Shown here piece after piece: positions 12,191-23,771 of a stretch of 64,000 nt of DNA. Source of the stretch: Siphonodentalium dalli (Eukaryota > Mollusca > Scaphopoda > Gadilida > Siphonodentaliidae); NCBI GenBank assembly GCA_032622095.1, contig CP136062.1, forward strand, positions 200,083,887-200,147,886. Direction: 5' to 3'. The position numbers and the translations under genes are program-made. The notes under the pieces are model-generated. The model ran no database searches. It was not told the DNA's origin and worked only from the letters and a program-made list of their open reading frames with translations. The first letter of the stretch is position 1, and every line of letters begins with the position of its first letter.

Positions 12191-12412
12191 CTATCTACAG
12201 TGCGTTCTTCTCGGTTGCGTTTTTCTGAACTTTTCGGTATATTTCCGATTATATTTTAAAACTCCGTTTGGAGTGTTATGGTATATCTCTTGTGGAACAC
12301 ACAAACTGTTTGGACAATCGATATTCACTGGAATATTGGATGGTTGCTCATTGTTTACGATTAACATAGTCCATGAGTTCATATTATTGGTGACTACATA
12401 GCATTCACACAA
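12191..12412 (-). CDS. cysteine-containing exon-like ORF, unknown function
   Basis: The minus strand is open from about 12424 to a stop at 12191. It has four Cys residues in its first half and the segment NIPVNIDCPNSLC. A related but broken segment lies on the same strand at 13868-13960 and shares IPV-x-IDC and a following VN/PN. The similarity persists at the DNA level around the shared ATGAA[C/T]TCAT start and the GATTG. Same-strand duplication of a short protein-coding block suggests duplicated exons of one gene. A candidate acceptor (GCTATGTAG) precedes it. No domain is recognised, and a chance open frame within a duplicated repeat is possible. Confidence 0.35.
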   Translation of the reverse strand: MCECYVVTNNMNSWTMLIVNNEQPSNIPVNIDCPNSLCVPQEIYHNTPNGVLKYNRKYTEKFRKTQPRRTHCR

Positions 12413-13498
12413 TACGTTTGTTATTCAAATTTTTCAGTGTCAAATTTCCCATTATCTTGAAATCTCCAATTAAATGGAAGATGAATCATAGATACTTGGC
12501 TAAATATATGAATTTGTTTCCTGCAAGTTATTTACCTTGGATCCGATGGTGATACGTGGATACGACAGAAGCAAATGTGATGAATATTTAAAAGAAACAT
12601 ATCCCAAGTGTCAGTTTTCCGCTTGTCTGAAGCCACTTTTTCATAAAAGAATACCGTGGTAATACAGCCACAGTGTGAGTGTGAATAAAAAATAAAAAAT
12701 GTTGTATTACTATCTCACATGCGAGGTAAGCTCACTCAGCGTCTCAACTTTTTCACCTTTTTTTTATTGCATATAGACTGTATATTAATAACGTATTTAC
12801 ATACTATTTGGTCATATAATTCGATCAAGCAATCCGACAGATTTATCTTTATTTTGGAAGAACCAACCATGAAAGCCACAGAGAGCTTAGTCCTCCAACA
12901 ATAATAATCAGGATCTGTTACCATGCATCAGGAGGCCGTACCTATGCCTACCGGCCGTCCAATCACTGCACTGAATCGACAAAGTTTAAATTCAAGTATT
13001 CAATATAAATACGATATATGGTAGTAACATTTCAATATAAAATAACATAAATATGTCAGATTTCAATTCGAACAGGGGTTACAATATTTATTATCATCCA
13101 CGATATTTTCTAACATGATTCTTATTATTGTCTAAAACCATTGCAGACCTGCCACAATTGAGCATTAGTGACGAATTTAGGGTGGCCTCCCAATTTAGTT
13201 TCAAATCTTAACGCAAATATATATATATATATATACTATCACGAACTGTCGCGCTCAGATGAAGTTTATTGAACTCATGTTCCTTGTTGATAAATTCGCG
13301 TCATCAATGTATAATTTATTCGTTGTTGTTTTATAATGTATACATTATTCTTGCTAAATGTGTTTCTTTTTATTAATGATGAACAAAACAACAACAAAAA
13401 CAAAACAAACAAACCCCGATGTGATTCCATAAGTCTGACGACAGGGTGCTCCTCTTAGTTTGTCGTTTTCATTTTTAGCATGGTATTTCTTTTGTCTT
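12413..13498. other. no gene recognised
   Basis: AT-rich DNA with a (TA)n run at about 13218-13236 and an AACAAAAC-rich patch at about 13383-13415. Two overlapping ~60-codon frames at 12719-12924 are opposite-strand shadows of each other and show no domain. Confidence 0.4.
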
Positions 13499-13851
13499 TT
13501 AACCCTTTACCCAACAGAACGGCCCTGTGCCAATGCATTCTCTTATATATGCGAGTCGACCATAGGTCGCCTCGCATATATAAGAGAATGCATTGGCTTA
13601 ACACATTAAAAATTATAAAATTGTTAAAGGCCAATGCATTCTCTTATATATGCGAGGCGACCTATTGTCGACTCGCATATATAAGAGAATGCATTGGCAC
13701 AGGGCATAACTGTAACCATCACAATGTGGTCAATGAGCCGGTTCCAATGATATCCATATTTGTATGGTTTTATTGAGACAGACCCAAGATAATTTAGGCT
13801 GTTGCAGCTTTATTTGGCCGTTTTTGGCCGGTTTGTTGGGTAAAGGGTTAA
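13499..13851 (+). mobile_element. MITE family B, copy 2, complete with two hairpins
   Basis: A 353-bp element from TTAACCCTTTACCCAACA to TGTTGGGTAAAGGGTTAA. It contains hairpins at 13529-13597 and 13630-13698, separated by a 32-bp A-rich spacer. The right half carries a conserved ~150-bp block with CATCACAATGTGGTCAA and GAGACAGACC. There is no coding capacity. TTAA flanks and CCC-starting ends fit the piggyBac superfamily. Confidence 0.92.
13529..13698. repeat. paired hairpins of MITE B (13529-13597, 13630-13698)
   Basis: Each is a ~69-bp inverted repeat with 27-bp arms opening GCCAATGCATTCTC and closing GAGAATGCATTGGC. The two hairpins are themselves reverse complements of each other around the spacer, so the whole block can also fold as one large cruciform. 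Confidence 0.9.
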
Positions 13852-13867
13852 GATGGCACCGTATCGT

Positions 13868-13960
13868 AGATGGAACACGTGAGATTAGTTCACGCAATCG
13901 ATTTCCACTGGGATGTTGAAATGTTGAAGGTTCTCTACATTAATCCGACGAGGTGATGAA
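13868..13960 (-). pseudogene. broken relative of the 12191-12412 exon-like segment
   Basis: The minus strand reads an MNS start, then INVEN and NIPVEIDCVN, followed at once by a TAA. It aligns with 12280-12412 without large gaps. It lies 16 bp to the right of MITE B copy 2. The stop suggests decay or an exon end; no clear donor site is visible. Confidence 0.35.
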
Positions 13961-14045
13961 TTCATCAGGGATGCTATGACAAGGGCGGCGTTGATGTTCT
14001 GCAGGTAACAAGACTATTGGCTTTGGTTGATTGATTTATTGGTTG

Positions 14046-14310
14046 GGGTTTAATGTCGCTTTCAGTAACTGAGGCCATGTCGCGTCATTGCCAGTTTTAG
14101 TGGTGAAGGAAATCTCCACACGGCTAATCTAACAGTGATTTCAATGGCTGATAAACCGCCGGCGCATAACTGGCAACTCCACCAGATAACGATTTCGAGT
14201 TACAAAGTCCATGAAGGAAACATCTGTGCTAGAACACTCATCGCCAGTGCTGGAGTGCGAGGCGGCTTGGAGTTGTACCTCTAACAGACTGAGCCACCGT
14301 GCGCCCCTAT
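14046..14310 (-). mobile_element. tRNA-derived SINE-like element
   Basis: On the minus strand GGTGGCTCAGTCTGTTAGAG (14280-14299) matches a tRNA A box (TGGCNNAGTNGGT-like). A weak B box, AACTCGAAATC, lies at about 14190-14201. The 3' part contains the complement of TTTAATGTCGCTTTCAGTAA, similar to a tail I associate with mollusc SINEs. The exact ends are not defined. Confidence 0.5.
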
Positions 14311-15018
14311 TGGCTTTGGACAATTTGACAAATTTAGATTAAAATCGAATAGGGCATGTTTAAAAACAAAATTTTACTTCGGAATCGAGAATCTTGGCGA
14401 AAGATGTAATAATGTGTTAATTACGAAAGTCACGGAAGCTAACGAAATAACTGTTGCCAGAGAAAAGCAGAATTTTAGTGTCCCAGTTTTAATTGTGATC
14501 CCATCTCAGAAGTTGTGCCAGATTCATTCACAGGTGTGCGAAGGTAACATGCCCCAACTGCTGTTTGTCTTGGCTCACCGATTCAGAGTCTAGACGATTG
14601 AAGCAGATTATCATCTACTCTCACCAGAAAACTCGTAACCCCAAACCTTTTCTGAGCGCAAATGACGATAATCTACTTTGACTTTTTATCTAAGCCATGG
14701 CGTGCGTTTACCTTACCGATATACCACGAACCCGTGTTCTTCGAATGTTTTTTAATGATACGTGCAGTTATACATGCGAACTAAACATTAATGTAGAAAT
14801 TAGGATTTCTAACTGTGAATGTGTGAGCGAGTTTAATCGGCACCAAGGCGCGGGATAACACAGTAAAATATCCCACTAAATCCTTATTTTCACTGTGGTC
14901 CCGTGAGTAAGACGATTCAAATTTGTTACACACGGGACAGCCATTAGATCTGACACATTCTCAACGATTCGGACATTTCCGCTTTGTTAGGAAATAACAT
15001 CTTCATACTATATAGATA
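14311..15018. other. no gene recognised
   Basis: Unremarkable AT-rich DNA. No open frame above 60 codons, no repeat unit and no inverted repeat is visible. Confidence 0.45.
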
Positions 15019-15131
15019 ATGAATGGCTTGGAGTTGACTATGCCAAAATAGTTGTCCGAGAGGAGGAATAGGATAGGACTATTCCTCATCGAGGACCACT
15101 ATTTTGGCATAGTCAACGACAAGACATTCAT
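15019..15131. repeat. inverted repeat, arms about 45 bp
   Basis: ATGAATGGCTTGGAGTTGAC at the left returns as GTCAACGACAAGACATTCAT at the right, with CTATGCCAAAATAGT matched inside. A broken copy of one arm lies at about 25095-25165. The right arm overlaps the start of the 590-bp repeat at 15111. Confidence 0.75.
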
Positions 15132-15700
15132 TATTTATTATATTATATCGAACATTGGTGCCAATTCTCACACAATTACTGTGTCTAATTTTGTCACATT
15201 TTTATTTACCGAGAATTTTGGAAATCGGTCTCAGATTTTACAATTTACGGCAATCTTTTGACGATGACAGTGGAGCATAACTATGTTATTAGTTACATCT
15301 AACAGCATCTCTTCATGATTCGTGCATTTATTTTTATAAATACGTCATTAGCAAAGACATTTTAATGGCGAAATTTTAGAAGTTAACTTGCTAAACTTCG
15401 AGTAAAACGGAAAAGGAAATTTTAAATGACGTCCACTGGCATTACAAAATTAGGACTAGCCGCTTGCCAACTAAAATGACAAACTATTAAATACACTGGC
15501 TAGATATGATCGGACATTTGTAAGAACATTACAATTCACAAATAAATCTAATGATATGCCGATATTGCAACAAGTATCGTACAAGGTATTAGTTTAAGAT
15601 TGGCCGTATCTTCAGGCGGAAACCCGATTTCACGAAATGAGTTTGTTACTATAAATAGAAAAAGAATAGTAGGCATGTAGGAATCCTACTGGGGTACTAT
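15111..15700 (+). repeat. dispersed 590-bp repeat, copy 1
   Basis: It matches 17078-17661 along its full length at high identity, from AGTCAACGACAAGACATTCA to TACTGGGGTACTAT. A short inverted piece occurs at about 24555-24610. It has no coding frame. It is preceded by the hairpin at 15019-15131. Probably the body of a non-autonomous DNA element whose class I cannot name. Confidence 0.8.
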
Positions 15701-16499
15701 TATATAGATATTGTATCTCACGTGACTTTGTTATTGAAATCAAGCTTTCCGATTGGTTGTTTACTCGACTCTATTAGTCGTAGTTGTGTACTACGCCTTC
15801 AAGTCTCTCCCATCGTGCACTATGCATATGTAGTTTTGACTACTAAAAATAGTAACGAACACTACATCAAACTTTGTTCTGAAACTACTTGTTATTTCGC
15901 CGCTGATCCAAATTAAAGCTTCAGTAAGGCGAACATCAATTGTCTGAACTTAGTAAAAGTTGAAAATAGTAGTTTCCTACTGCTAAATCAAAATTACAAA
16001 GGTTTTCTCTGGAGTCCCGTTGCGTTTCCTAAGTTCGCGACACCCCATTCCTATACCGGTAACACTAAAACGTGTGATCGGTTGCCGTACCCGAACAACT
16101 AATAAAATGAACCGAGAATACAATTTGCCGATTACAGCTTGTTTTAGCTGTCTCTTGTAAATAAATAATACCCCTATGCTGTATACTAAGCGTTGAAAAA
16201 ACACGCTACTGCAGATTTGCATGGCCCAATAACACCAATCATACGTTCATGTTTCCGGAGTTGGGTACACTTTTTTCTGTGCTTCCGATCAGAGTCACGT
16301 GACCGCTCGGTTCGAAAATAATCAATAATTTCGCGGCTCAATTATTCTGATAGTTCCGTGTACAAGAGCGACTTATACTAATAAATGACCAAATTTAATA
16401 CATTCTTCGTTCGTCCGGGCACCAATTAAGAGTGGGTAAGTGGTTGAAATGTGTTGACATTGGTCTAAATGTTCTTGAGTTTGGTCACTGGTCACCACA
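15701..16499. other. no gene recognised
   Basis: Near 15718-15765 the text TCTCACGTGACTTT...GATTGGTTG is an inverted relative of the tandem unit at 17662-17787. The overlapping short frames at 15722-15916 and 16222-15983 have no recognised domain. Confidence 0.35.
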
Positions 16500-16875
16500 G
16501 GCACAGGTCGGGCAAAGTTAAAAAAAAAACAGGAAAAAAAAATTGAAAAAACAAAAAATTACAACAAAAATATTAATTTAAAAAAACAAACAAACCTGAA
16601 CAAAGGGGAATTTAAAAAAAACAAGTTTTTTTTAAAACAGGAAAACAAACATGAAAAATAAACAAACAATAAATAAACATTTACAACAAATAAAAATAAT
16701 AAAAAAAACAACAAAAAATAATATAAAAAAACAACAAACAGGCAGCCAAAGTTTTTAAAAAAACAGGAAAACAAACATTGAAAACAAAAAAATTAAAAAT
16801 AATTAATTAAAAACAAACAAACCTGAACAAAGAGGAATTTAAAATTTTTTTTTTTTTTTTTTCTTTTAAAAAAAA
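16500..16875. repeat. A-rich low-complexity tandem repeat
   Basis: AAAAAACAAACAAACCTGAA and ACAGGAAAACAAACATGAAA recur with variable A runs and end in a T run at about 16845-16862. The Phe-rich minus-strand frame at 16774-16559 is a translation of this tract, not a gene. Confidence 0.75.
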
Positions 16876-16935
16876 TGGTGTTTGCCCACTGGTTTGCCTT
16901 TAATTTCTGCATTTGTTCGATGCAATATAATAATT

Positions 16936-17066
16936 AGAGCATGACTTGTCGTGAAATACGCCGATATAGTGCATAGTGCGGTTGTGTAGTTCACTCCGCT
17001 TCGCGTCGCGAACTACACAACCTCACTATGCACTATATCGGCGTATTTCACTCCAAGCCATGCTCT
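16936..17066. repeat. inverted repeat, arms about 55 bp
   Basis: Arms run from AGAGCATGACTTGTCGTGAA to its near-complement ending AAGCCATGCTCT, with GTGTAGTTC/GAACTACAC at the base of a GC-rich loop. It precedes copy 2 of the 590-bp repeat in the position where copy 1 has a different hairpin. Confidence 0.85.
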
Positions 17067-17077
17067 ATTTATTAAAT

Positions 17078-17661
17078 AGTCAACGACAAGACATTCATTA
17101 TTTATTATATTATATCGAACATTGGTGCCAATTCTCACACAATTTCTGTATCTGATTTTGTCACATTTTTATTTACCGTGAATTTTGGAAATAGTCTCAG
17201 ATTTTACAATTTACGGCAATCTTTTGACGACGGCAGGGGAGCATAACCATGTTATTAGTTACATGTAGCAGCATATCATCATGATTCCTGCATTTATTCC
17301 TATAAATACATCATTAGCAAAGACAATTTTATGACATTTTAGAAGTTAACTTGCTTCACTTTGAATAAAACTGAAAAGGATGTTATAAATAACGTCCACT
17401 GGCATTACAAAATTAGGGCTAGGCTCTTGCCAACTAAACGGACAAACTATTAAATACATTGTCTAGCTATGATCGGACTTTTGTAAGATCATTACAATTC
17501 ACCAATAAATCTAATGATATACCGATATTGCAACACGTATCGTACAAGGTTTAGTTTAAGATTGGCCGTATCTTCAGGCGGCAACCCGATTTCAGAAATG
17601 AGTTTGTTACTATAAATAGAAAAATAATAGTAGGCATGTAGGAATCGTACTGGGGTACTAT
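17078..17661 (+). repeat. dispersed 590-bp repeat, copy 2
   Basis: High identity to 15111-15700 throughout, with small indels. The open minus-strand frame crossing 17492-17827 is fortuitous within the repeat. Confidence 0.8.
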
Positions 17662-17787
17662 CGTAAAATAGTATAGCTGTGTGCAGCCAATCAGAATGCG
17701 AGAAAGTCACGTGAGATATAATATCGTTAAATAGTATAACAGTGTGCAGCCAATCAGAATTCGAGAAAGTCACGTGAGATATAATAT
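17662..17787. repeat. two tandem 63-bp units with CCAAT and CACGTG
   Basis: Each unit has GTGTGCAGCCAATCAGAAT and GAGAAAGTCACGTGAGATAT. The units differ at only a few positions. CCAAT-box-like and E-box-like sites in a fixed order are visible; regulatory activity is only a guess. Confidence 0.7.
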
Positions 17788-18589
17788 ATGTAAATAGAAA
17801 ATATGCTCGCGCATTGCTACAATACACGGCCCGGTAATAAGACGACGACCTTGACCTGTTGACGCATATATTTGAATGGAGCAGAATTTAATCATTGCAT
17901 GGTTGTACCAAACTTGATAATGCATTAAATAGTGATGTCTAGTAATAAATAGCAATACTTAGTTAAAGTTTAACAGACGAGTCTCCTAGTAAACAGACAC
18001 TTTTCCCAGTAGTATGCACATGATCAATCACGTGATTGAAATAGTCCGGCATATGTGGTTTCTATTTATGGAACAGGTTATTTTCGAGCGAAGTGGAAAT
18101 GCCCGAGTCGTTGATAATGGATCCGACGGTGTGCTTATAACATAGTGTCATCCCTGGAAATGACATCGTGTCATCCCTGGAAATGACACCATGGGAGGAG
18201 CAGAGCTACACGTGTCTGAGATTATTTAGCTCTTGAAATAATTTTCATAATCATGCATGCCAGATATGTGATTGTGTGGGAGTGGATATTCAGCACGGGA
18301 TAGGTTGTGGGTGCTTGTGGAACAGGCAATTCATCATTGAAACGCAATCAAACCATGAAGTAATATATATACCAATGAAATGGCCACCGATTAGCCTTTG
18401 GATTACTGCCAAACCATGTTCTCTAAAGTTGAATTGTTAATGTCTTTATATCACGTATTATATATGTGCTATTCTTGAGAATAATATATTGTTTATACTA
18501 AATACTTTTAAGAGCATTGATCATGGCATCGATGGTCGTTTCGTGCTGATCATGGTACTGGGAATTCAGACACAAAATCCGACCGGATG
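17788..18589. other. no gene recognised
   Basis: A short repeated GTGTCATCCCTGGAAATGAC lies at about 18145-18190. There is no coding or RNA signal. Confidence 0.4.
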
Positions 18590-18657
18590 TCGGATTCAAA
18601 CTCCCGGCCGTGTCAAAGGTGTGTAGCTCAGATGTCGGCACACTAACCAACTGAGAT
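18590..18657 (-). mobile_element. tRNA-derived SINE head
   Basis: On the minus strand an A box, CTCAGTTGGTTAGTG (18641-18655), is followed at canonical tRNA spacing by a B box, GGGAGTTTGAATCC (18592-18605). I see no cloverleaf with paired acceptor arms, so this is a SINE or tRNA pseudogene rather than a working tRNA gene. Confidence 0.6.
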
Positions 18658-20899
18658 GTATAATGCATACAAATAATTTCGACACTCTAACGACAGATAT
18701 TGAGTTAAATATATAGCTTTTGTTACAATGGTCTGATCAAATTATGATAACTCGATAAATACACGTAAATATTGGACTTGTAAATGCACTGTACGTATTA
18801 TACATTTGTTTTAAACAGTATTTAGCCCATATAATTCAACAATATAATATACTACATGATGACCGAATAAGCTTGGTATGAAGGGGACAACAAGCTTAAA
18901 GTGATGTGAAACACTCCGGTAGGGTGATCAAATAGAAATGGAGAATAATCTTGTTCAAAGTAGTAGTTTTACAAATAGTATAATTATGTAATTTGACAAC
19001 AAACATCGTCATTCTTATATATTAATTAAATGCAGTGACTGTCGATGTCGAAATCGTTTCCGTTGGTTCATCGCCGATAGATGCGTCCCGAATCGAGTAG
19101 TATATATTTACAATTTAGCATAGTTCAGACGATGTTTTCTATGGCGTGGGACGGTTGATTTGCTTCAGATTTTCGGCGATGTTTATTGAATGATACATTC
19201 CACTAGTTGGCATAGCACCTGATTATACTAACTTATCCGTTTCACGCACCCGAACACGTACATAATATGTCTTTAAAGCTATAGGGGTCGTCTCCGGCAG
19301 TCATGTGAATAAGACAACATTGTGAGATTACTTGTACTTACTTAATTATACTTTTAAGTTATAATGTTCCCGATCATTTTAGGTAACGATTTGGTAATAT
19401 TATACATCTCTGTATAGCTCATCCACTCGCAGTGTATGGGCTGGATTAATAGATGTATGATAATCAGATTGTTTTCATATGGAGTACTAGAAAGTGAATA
19501 GAAATTGATTTAGTAATACAGTGGGTGCCAAGCACAGAGAAGAATCTGAGGTGCGTGGCATATTAACAATTTGGTTGTATCGACCTGATACGCATTTCTA
19601 TATTTAAATGCCTCGGAAGGAGTGATTGAAGTAATATGATTTGTCGTCTGCAAATGGTCCCTTTTGATTGACGTGGATGGAACTCTCCGAGAAGTTGCAG
19701 GCAACTAATTTCAACTCGAATATTTAAGATCAGCCTCAAAGTTTCTGAATGGTGATGATTCTTGATGTCTGTGTGATTGAAGCAGAGTATTATCTAAACA
19801 AGTTCCTTCTTTTTCTATTGAAGTTTCTTCTCTAAGTTGCCAACTTCGCAGTGAGGATTCACCAGGTATCTGTTCATAGCAACCACCAAGGGTGCTTATA
19901 CCTTAGGCAAGTGAATGACGTCATATATTTTTTTCTATATCCATCAGTGATTTTTTAGATCGCGGGTATGGATTTTGGAGAAATTATCACGTGACTTCCG
20001 GTTAGCAACAGTGTGGATATTGCAAAAAACGCGGAATTGGGAATGAAGCATCGCGATGAAAATGAAAGTAACTAAATTCACAACTTACGAAGAATTCAGA
20101 TGTGACTTAGGTCCATTAATTTCAATTAGACCAATTTCTAACTTAATGAAAACGAAAAATAAAGACGTCATGACACGGTTTCTGACGTCATTTGGGACTT
20201 GTGGGCCTGAATCCTGACAAGATTGCACAATCCACGACACGTCTTGTCAAGTTGGCATGTCATCTCCGTCGTGATCACTGCGTGGTGTTACATAAATTAT
20301 TCTTAGCGCTATGTCGCCAATAAAAGGCAAATTTGAGGTACAACATGTGTGGTTGCTCCACTACGTGTCACGTACGATTCATATTATGAAGTGAACCTTT
20401 GTCTTTATGGAGAGCTTCGACCTGTAGTTACGGCTTGGCCCATGGTTCACTTCGGTTTCGGTTTCAGACGAGTGTTTGAGTTAACCCGGCTCAATTAATC
20501 TGCTAGTCACGCCTCTTTGCAGTGTTTCAAATTAAATTTCTGTTAGATTACCCCTGGTCAAGTGATGCTGCTAATATGGTATCGTGCTGGTGTTCCTGCT
20601 GAATCGCTATGAATGCGCGTAGGGCAAACTGATGCCGTTACGAACAAGTTCCATTATGTTTTCTGAAGTTGTCATTTTCGCAGTGTTTGGCTAATCCGAG
20701 CGATTTGATAAAAACAAAACACCAGTGTGCGTATGAAACATCCAAGAACAATTAGAACATATATATTTTTGAATAATATAATGTCTGCGCTGGTGTTTCT
20801 AAAACGACGTGAATAACCATCTTGATTATAGTCGATTTTCAACAACTAATACAACCAGTATTAAAACTATTTCGCAATAAAGATGCTTTTGAATATTTT
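18658..20899. other. no gene recognised; CRE-like sites
   Basis: The palindrome TGACGTCA occurs at 19917-19924 and 20183-20190, with AGACGTCA at 20163-20170. No open frame above about 65 codons and no repeat pair is visible. Confidence 0.4.
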
Positions 20900-21349
20900 A
20901 TACGCATAATGTCTTTTCCTGGATATGTTCAGATTATCAAAACTCCGCGAAAAATTACAAATTGATAAAAAATATAACGGTACTTTCTGTTAACATCATC
21001 AGTTTGCCCTAACAGCATCATAGCAATTGAGCAGGACCCAACCGCATCAGAGCACCTTAGCAGGACCACCTGACCAGGGTATGTCTGTTGTATTGTTTTT
21101 CTAATGGTTGCAGCATTGTTTTCTGATTTCCAGTGTTTGATGTTTCTGTATTTGAATTTCGTCTTGATGAGTGTCGTGTGTTTGCATCTAGAATTGTTAA
21201 CGCCTCTCATTTTGGGATGGTACCAAGAGGCTGCTATATGAATACATATGATTGTTCAAAGAAAGTTCAATCTCAGCCATCCGACCGTCAATAGCAATAG
21301 GGTTTAATTGAGAATCCGCGATGTATCTCGTTATTGTGACTCTGAGATA
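20900..21349. other. no gene recognised
   Basis: The minus strand is open at 21210-20929 (93 codons) with no domain. GCATCATAGCAATTGAGCAGGACC and a similar GCATCAGAGCACCTTAGCAGGACC-like text lie side by side near 21013-21065, a local duplication. Nothing else is seen. Confidence 0.35.
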
Positions 21350-21993
21350 TTGGCCGCGGACACACGTTCCACAGTAGCGATGTCATAGTAGGTGTGACAA
21401 TTTATTTTCCGCACAATGCGTGGACTGGACAAATTAACCCATTGCGTTTCACCAAGGTTGATCTCTACTCATTACGGTTTGCTACATTGTATTCTTTATA
21501 CGAAACATATAATTGTACGACCGATTGTCCAGAATTGTGTTTGACCGTGGCAATCCCTCATTCACTCACATATCATGCACGATGTATGATTTATAGATAT
21601 CATCTCAATGCATGTCTATCTACTTATATCAATTTCATGGCATTCATGCGTATTAAGACAGTTCCCCAATTGCGTTTTTAATTTTGCGACATTTAGTTCT
21701 ACGCATAATTCCGCTCACATTATCCTGTGGGCCGATGAAGCTGTGTCGGAACTGTTGGGAGGACATGCAGCTGAGCGAAAGTATCTGGAATAAACAAGGC
21801 GAACTATACGCGGACCAAACAAGAACAAGGCTGATTATAACGAACTTTGGAAGACTCATTGTGCGAATATGCAGCGGGAGACATAGCTAGCTGTGGCATA
21901 TTAATTATGATGACCAATTGTCATCAAACTCCATCTTAATAAATTGTCACACCTACTATGTAATCGCAACTGTGGTACGTGTGTCCGCAGCCA
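21350..21993. mobile_element. TIR element with ~55-bp inverted ends
   Basis: GCCGCGGACACACGTTCCAC at the left and the complement of GTGGTACGTGTGTCCGCAGC at the right begin an inverted repeat. It continues inward to GTAGGTGTGACAATTTATT (left end near 21404, right end near 21939). The 644-bp interior holds open frames at 21394-21681 and 21608-21890 with no transposase motif that I recognise. Non-autonomous DNA transposon of unknown class. Confidence 0.7.
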
Positions 21994-22145
21994 TTGGCTG
22001 GACAGGCTCCACAGAGAGTCATACATGTTCATAGAATGTCAAACAGAATCAATGGTAAGAAAGTACTATTAAGCAGGTAAAGCTGTTGAATGTCGGATAC
22101 ATGAAATTGTCACTGACTACATGTGTACCACCCCCTTTGTGTCTT

Positions 22146-22349
22146 TTAACCCTTTCATGACGGGAGCTGCACTGGTGAAGCATTAAAGACCCCGTGCCAG
22201 TACATTCTCTTATATATGCGAGTCTCACATAGGGAGCCTCGCAAATATAAGAGAATGCACTGGCTTAAAAGGTCGATGTAAATAGAGAATGCATTGGCAC
22301 AGGTTTTCATATAATTTCACGAAGCTCCAGTCACGAAAGGGTCGGTTAA
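22146..22349 (+). mobile_element. MITE family B variant, 204 bp
   Basis: It starts TTAACCCTTTCATGACGGGA and ends with the near-complement TCCAGTCACGAAAGGGTCGG plus TTAA. It carries one family B hairpin (22196-22264) with several mismatches and half of a second. The termini differ from the CCCTTTACCC type, so this is a subfamily shared with 27415-27930. Confidence 0.8.
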
Positions 22350-23771
22350 GTGTCAAAATTATAAGCGTATATGTAAATCTTTGTCAATAGCACGTTGATT
22401 TAATCTCATTCACAATTTGCTTTCGATTACCAGAATCAGACCAACTTCGCCGCATTCCACGACTGAGGACAAATGAACTATGCTGTTCACCTTACCGAAT
22501 GAGCAACCGGGACGCAAGATCGGTGTGTTGCTGTGCCTCGGAACTGCGAACGATTGGTCGGCGCATTGTAACTATATATTAGCAATCGAGCAATGACGAA
22601 GAGAGTTATAATCCCGATAAGTGCGGATTTGTGATACATGCACATAAATTTTGACATCAGGCTGATTTGAGTCTTTGCGTGAGTTTGTCTGTTGCATTGT
22701 GGGGGGTCAGTACGGGTTTCTACGAGCAGTGGACTAATTTCCAGATGAAATAAACCAGCTGCTTGGTCATAATCTCAATCCGTAAAATGACAACTTCGTG
22801 GTGTGGGCCTAGCTGCTGAAATGGCGATACCCCCACATAACCAAACTAAACACCAGTGCATGCATGTTATCAGCTGCGTGGTTAATGCATGGGAGTATAT
22901 CTGTAATCATTTGGCAGCAGTAACCATTTCGCAGTTTTCGCTTCCGCTTGCACGAACAGCGAGTATCATGTGCAGAACACCGTACAAGATAAAGTGCCCA
23001 GTGAAATGAATATACGTTTTGATAACTATCGCGCATGCGTAGTGTTTCTGAACCTAACAGGTGCTTTCGGGCAAACAACCTGTTGGCGAAGGTAGATACT
23101 CTTTCGCTAATGTCTTATCCTCAAGCTCTCGCACGAGACCCTTATCATATTATGCCACCCAGAACCAAAGAGTCTGGCGGAGGGATATAATGAATACATT
23201 GTGTTCTCTGCGTGGCGAAGCTGTGTAGATTCACTGAAGTTTGTGAGGAAGAAAAAAGTTCTTTGATGATAACTTAGACTCTCTTCTCATTGAAAAACAA
23301 GTATATCTTGGCACAACTCACAGATTGCCTGTCTGCACCCGTTGGCTTTCGAACTCATCGAACAATTGGACAGAAGCCCTATTTGCTGATTCGGAGTGGG
23401 TCAAGTGCCGCTCGCGTCAAACGTCGGTCATCATCTAGGTTCCGTGTGACTTGGAGAGATTCCTAGGATGATTAGTTAGCCAAGCGAGCAAACGTTTATT
23501 TTGCCTTGGGATGGTTGTACACCGTTGCAACTTAATTTAGGGGTGTAGGAATATCATTAGTCTTTCCAATCCCGAAACGCACCGGGTAATAATTCCCAAG
23601 TATTTTAATAGCCGGTAGGGCAATTGCAACAGTTGTCTAATTATGAATGCCATTCTATTTAAAGTTCCTGCCCAAGCATTCCCTATTAGATACCCGTTAG
23701 ACTAAGTACAAATACCGCGGTAGTGCATGCGTTAGTGTGATAAGTACAGAAAGCAAGATGAGGCGGCAACA
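22350..23771. other. no gene recognised
   Basis: Mixed sequence with short frames on both strands at 22803-23078 that are shadows of each other. No repeat, RNA gene or TIR is visible. Confidence 0.4.

Noticed and set aside
16559-16774. Phe-rich membrane-like protein on the minus strand
   Set aside because: Complement of an A-rich low-complexity tract; no real hydrophobic-segment pattern.
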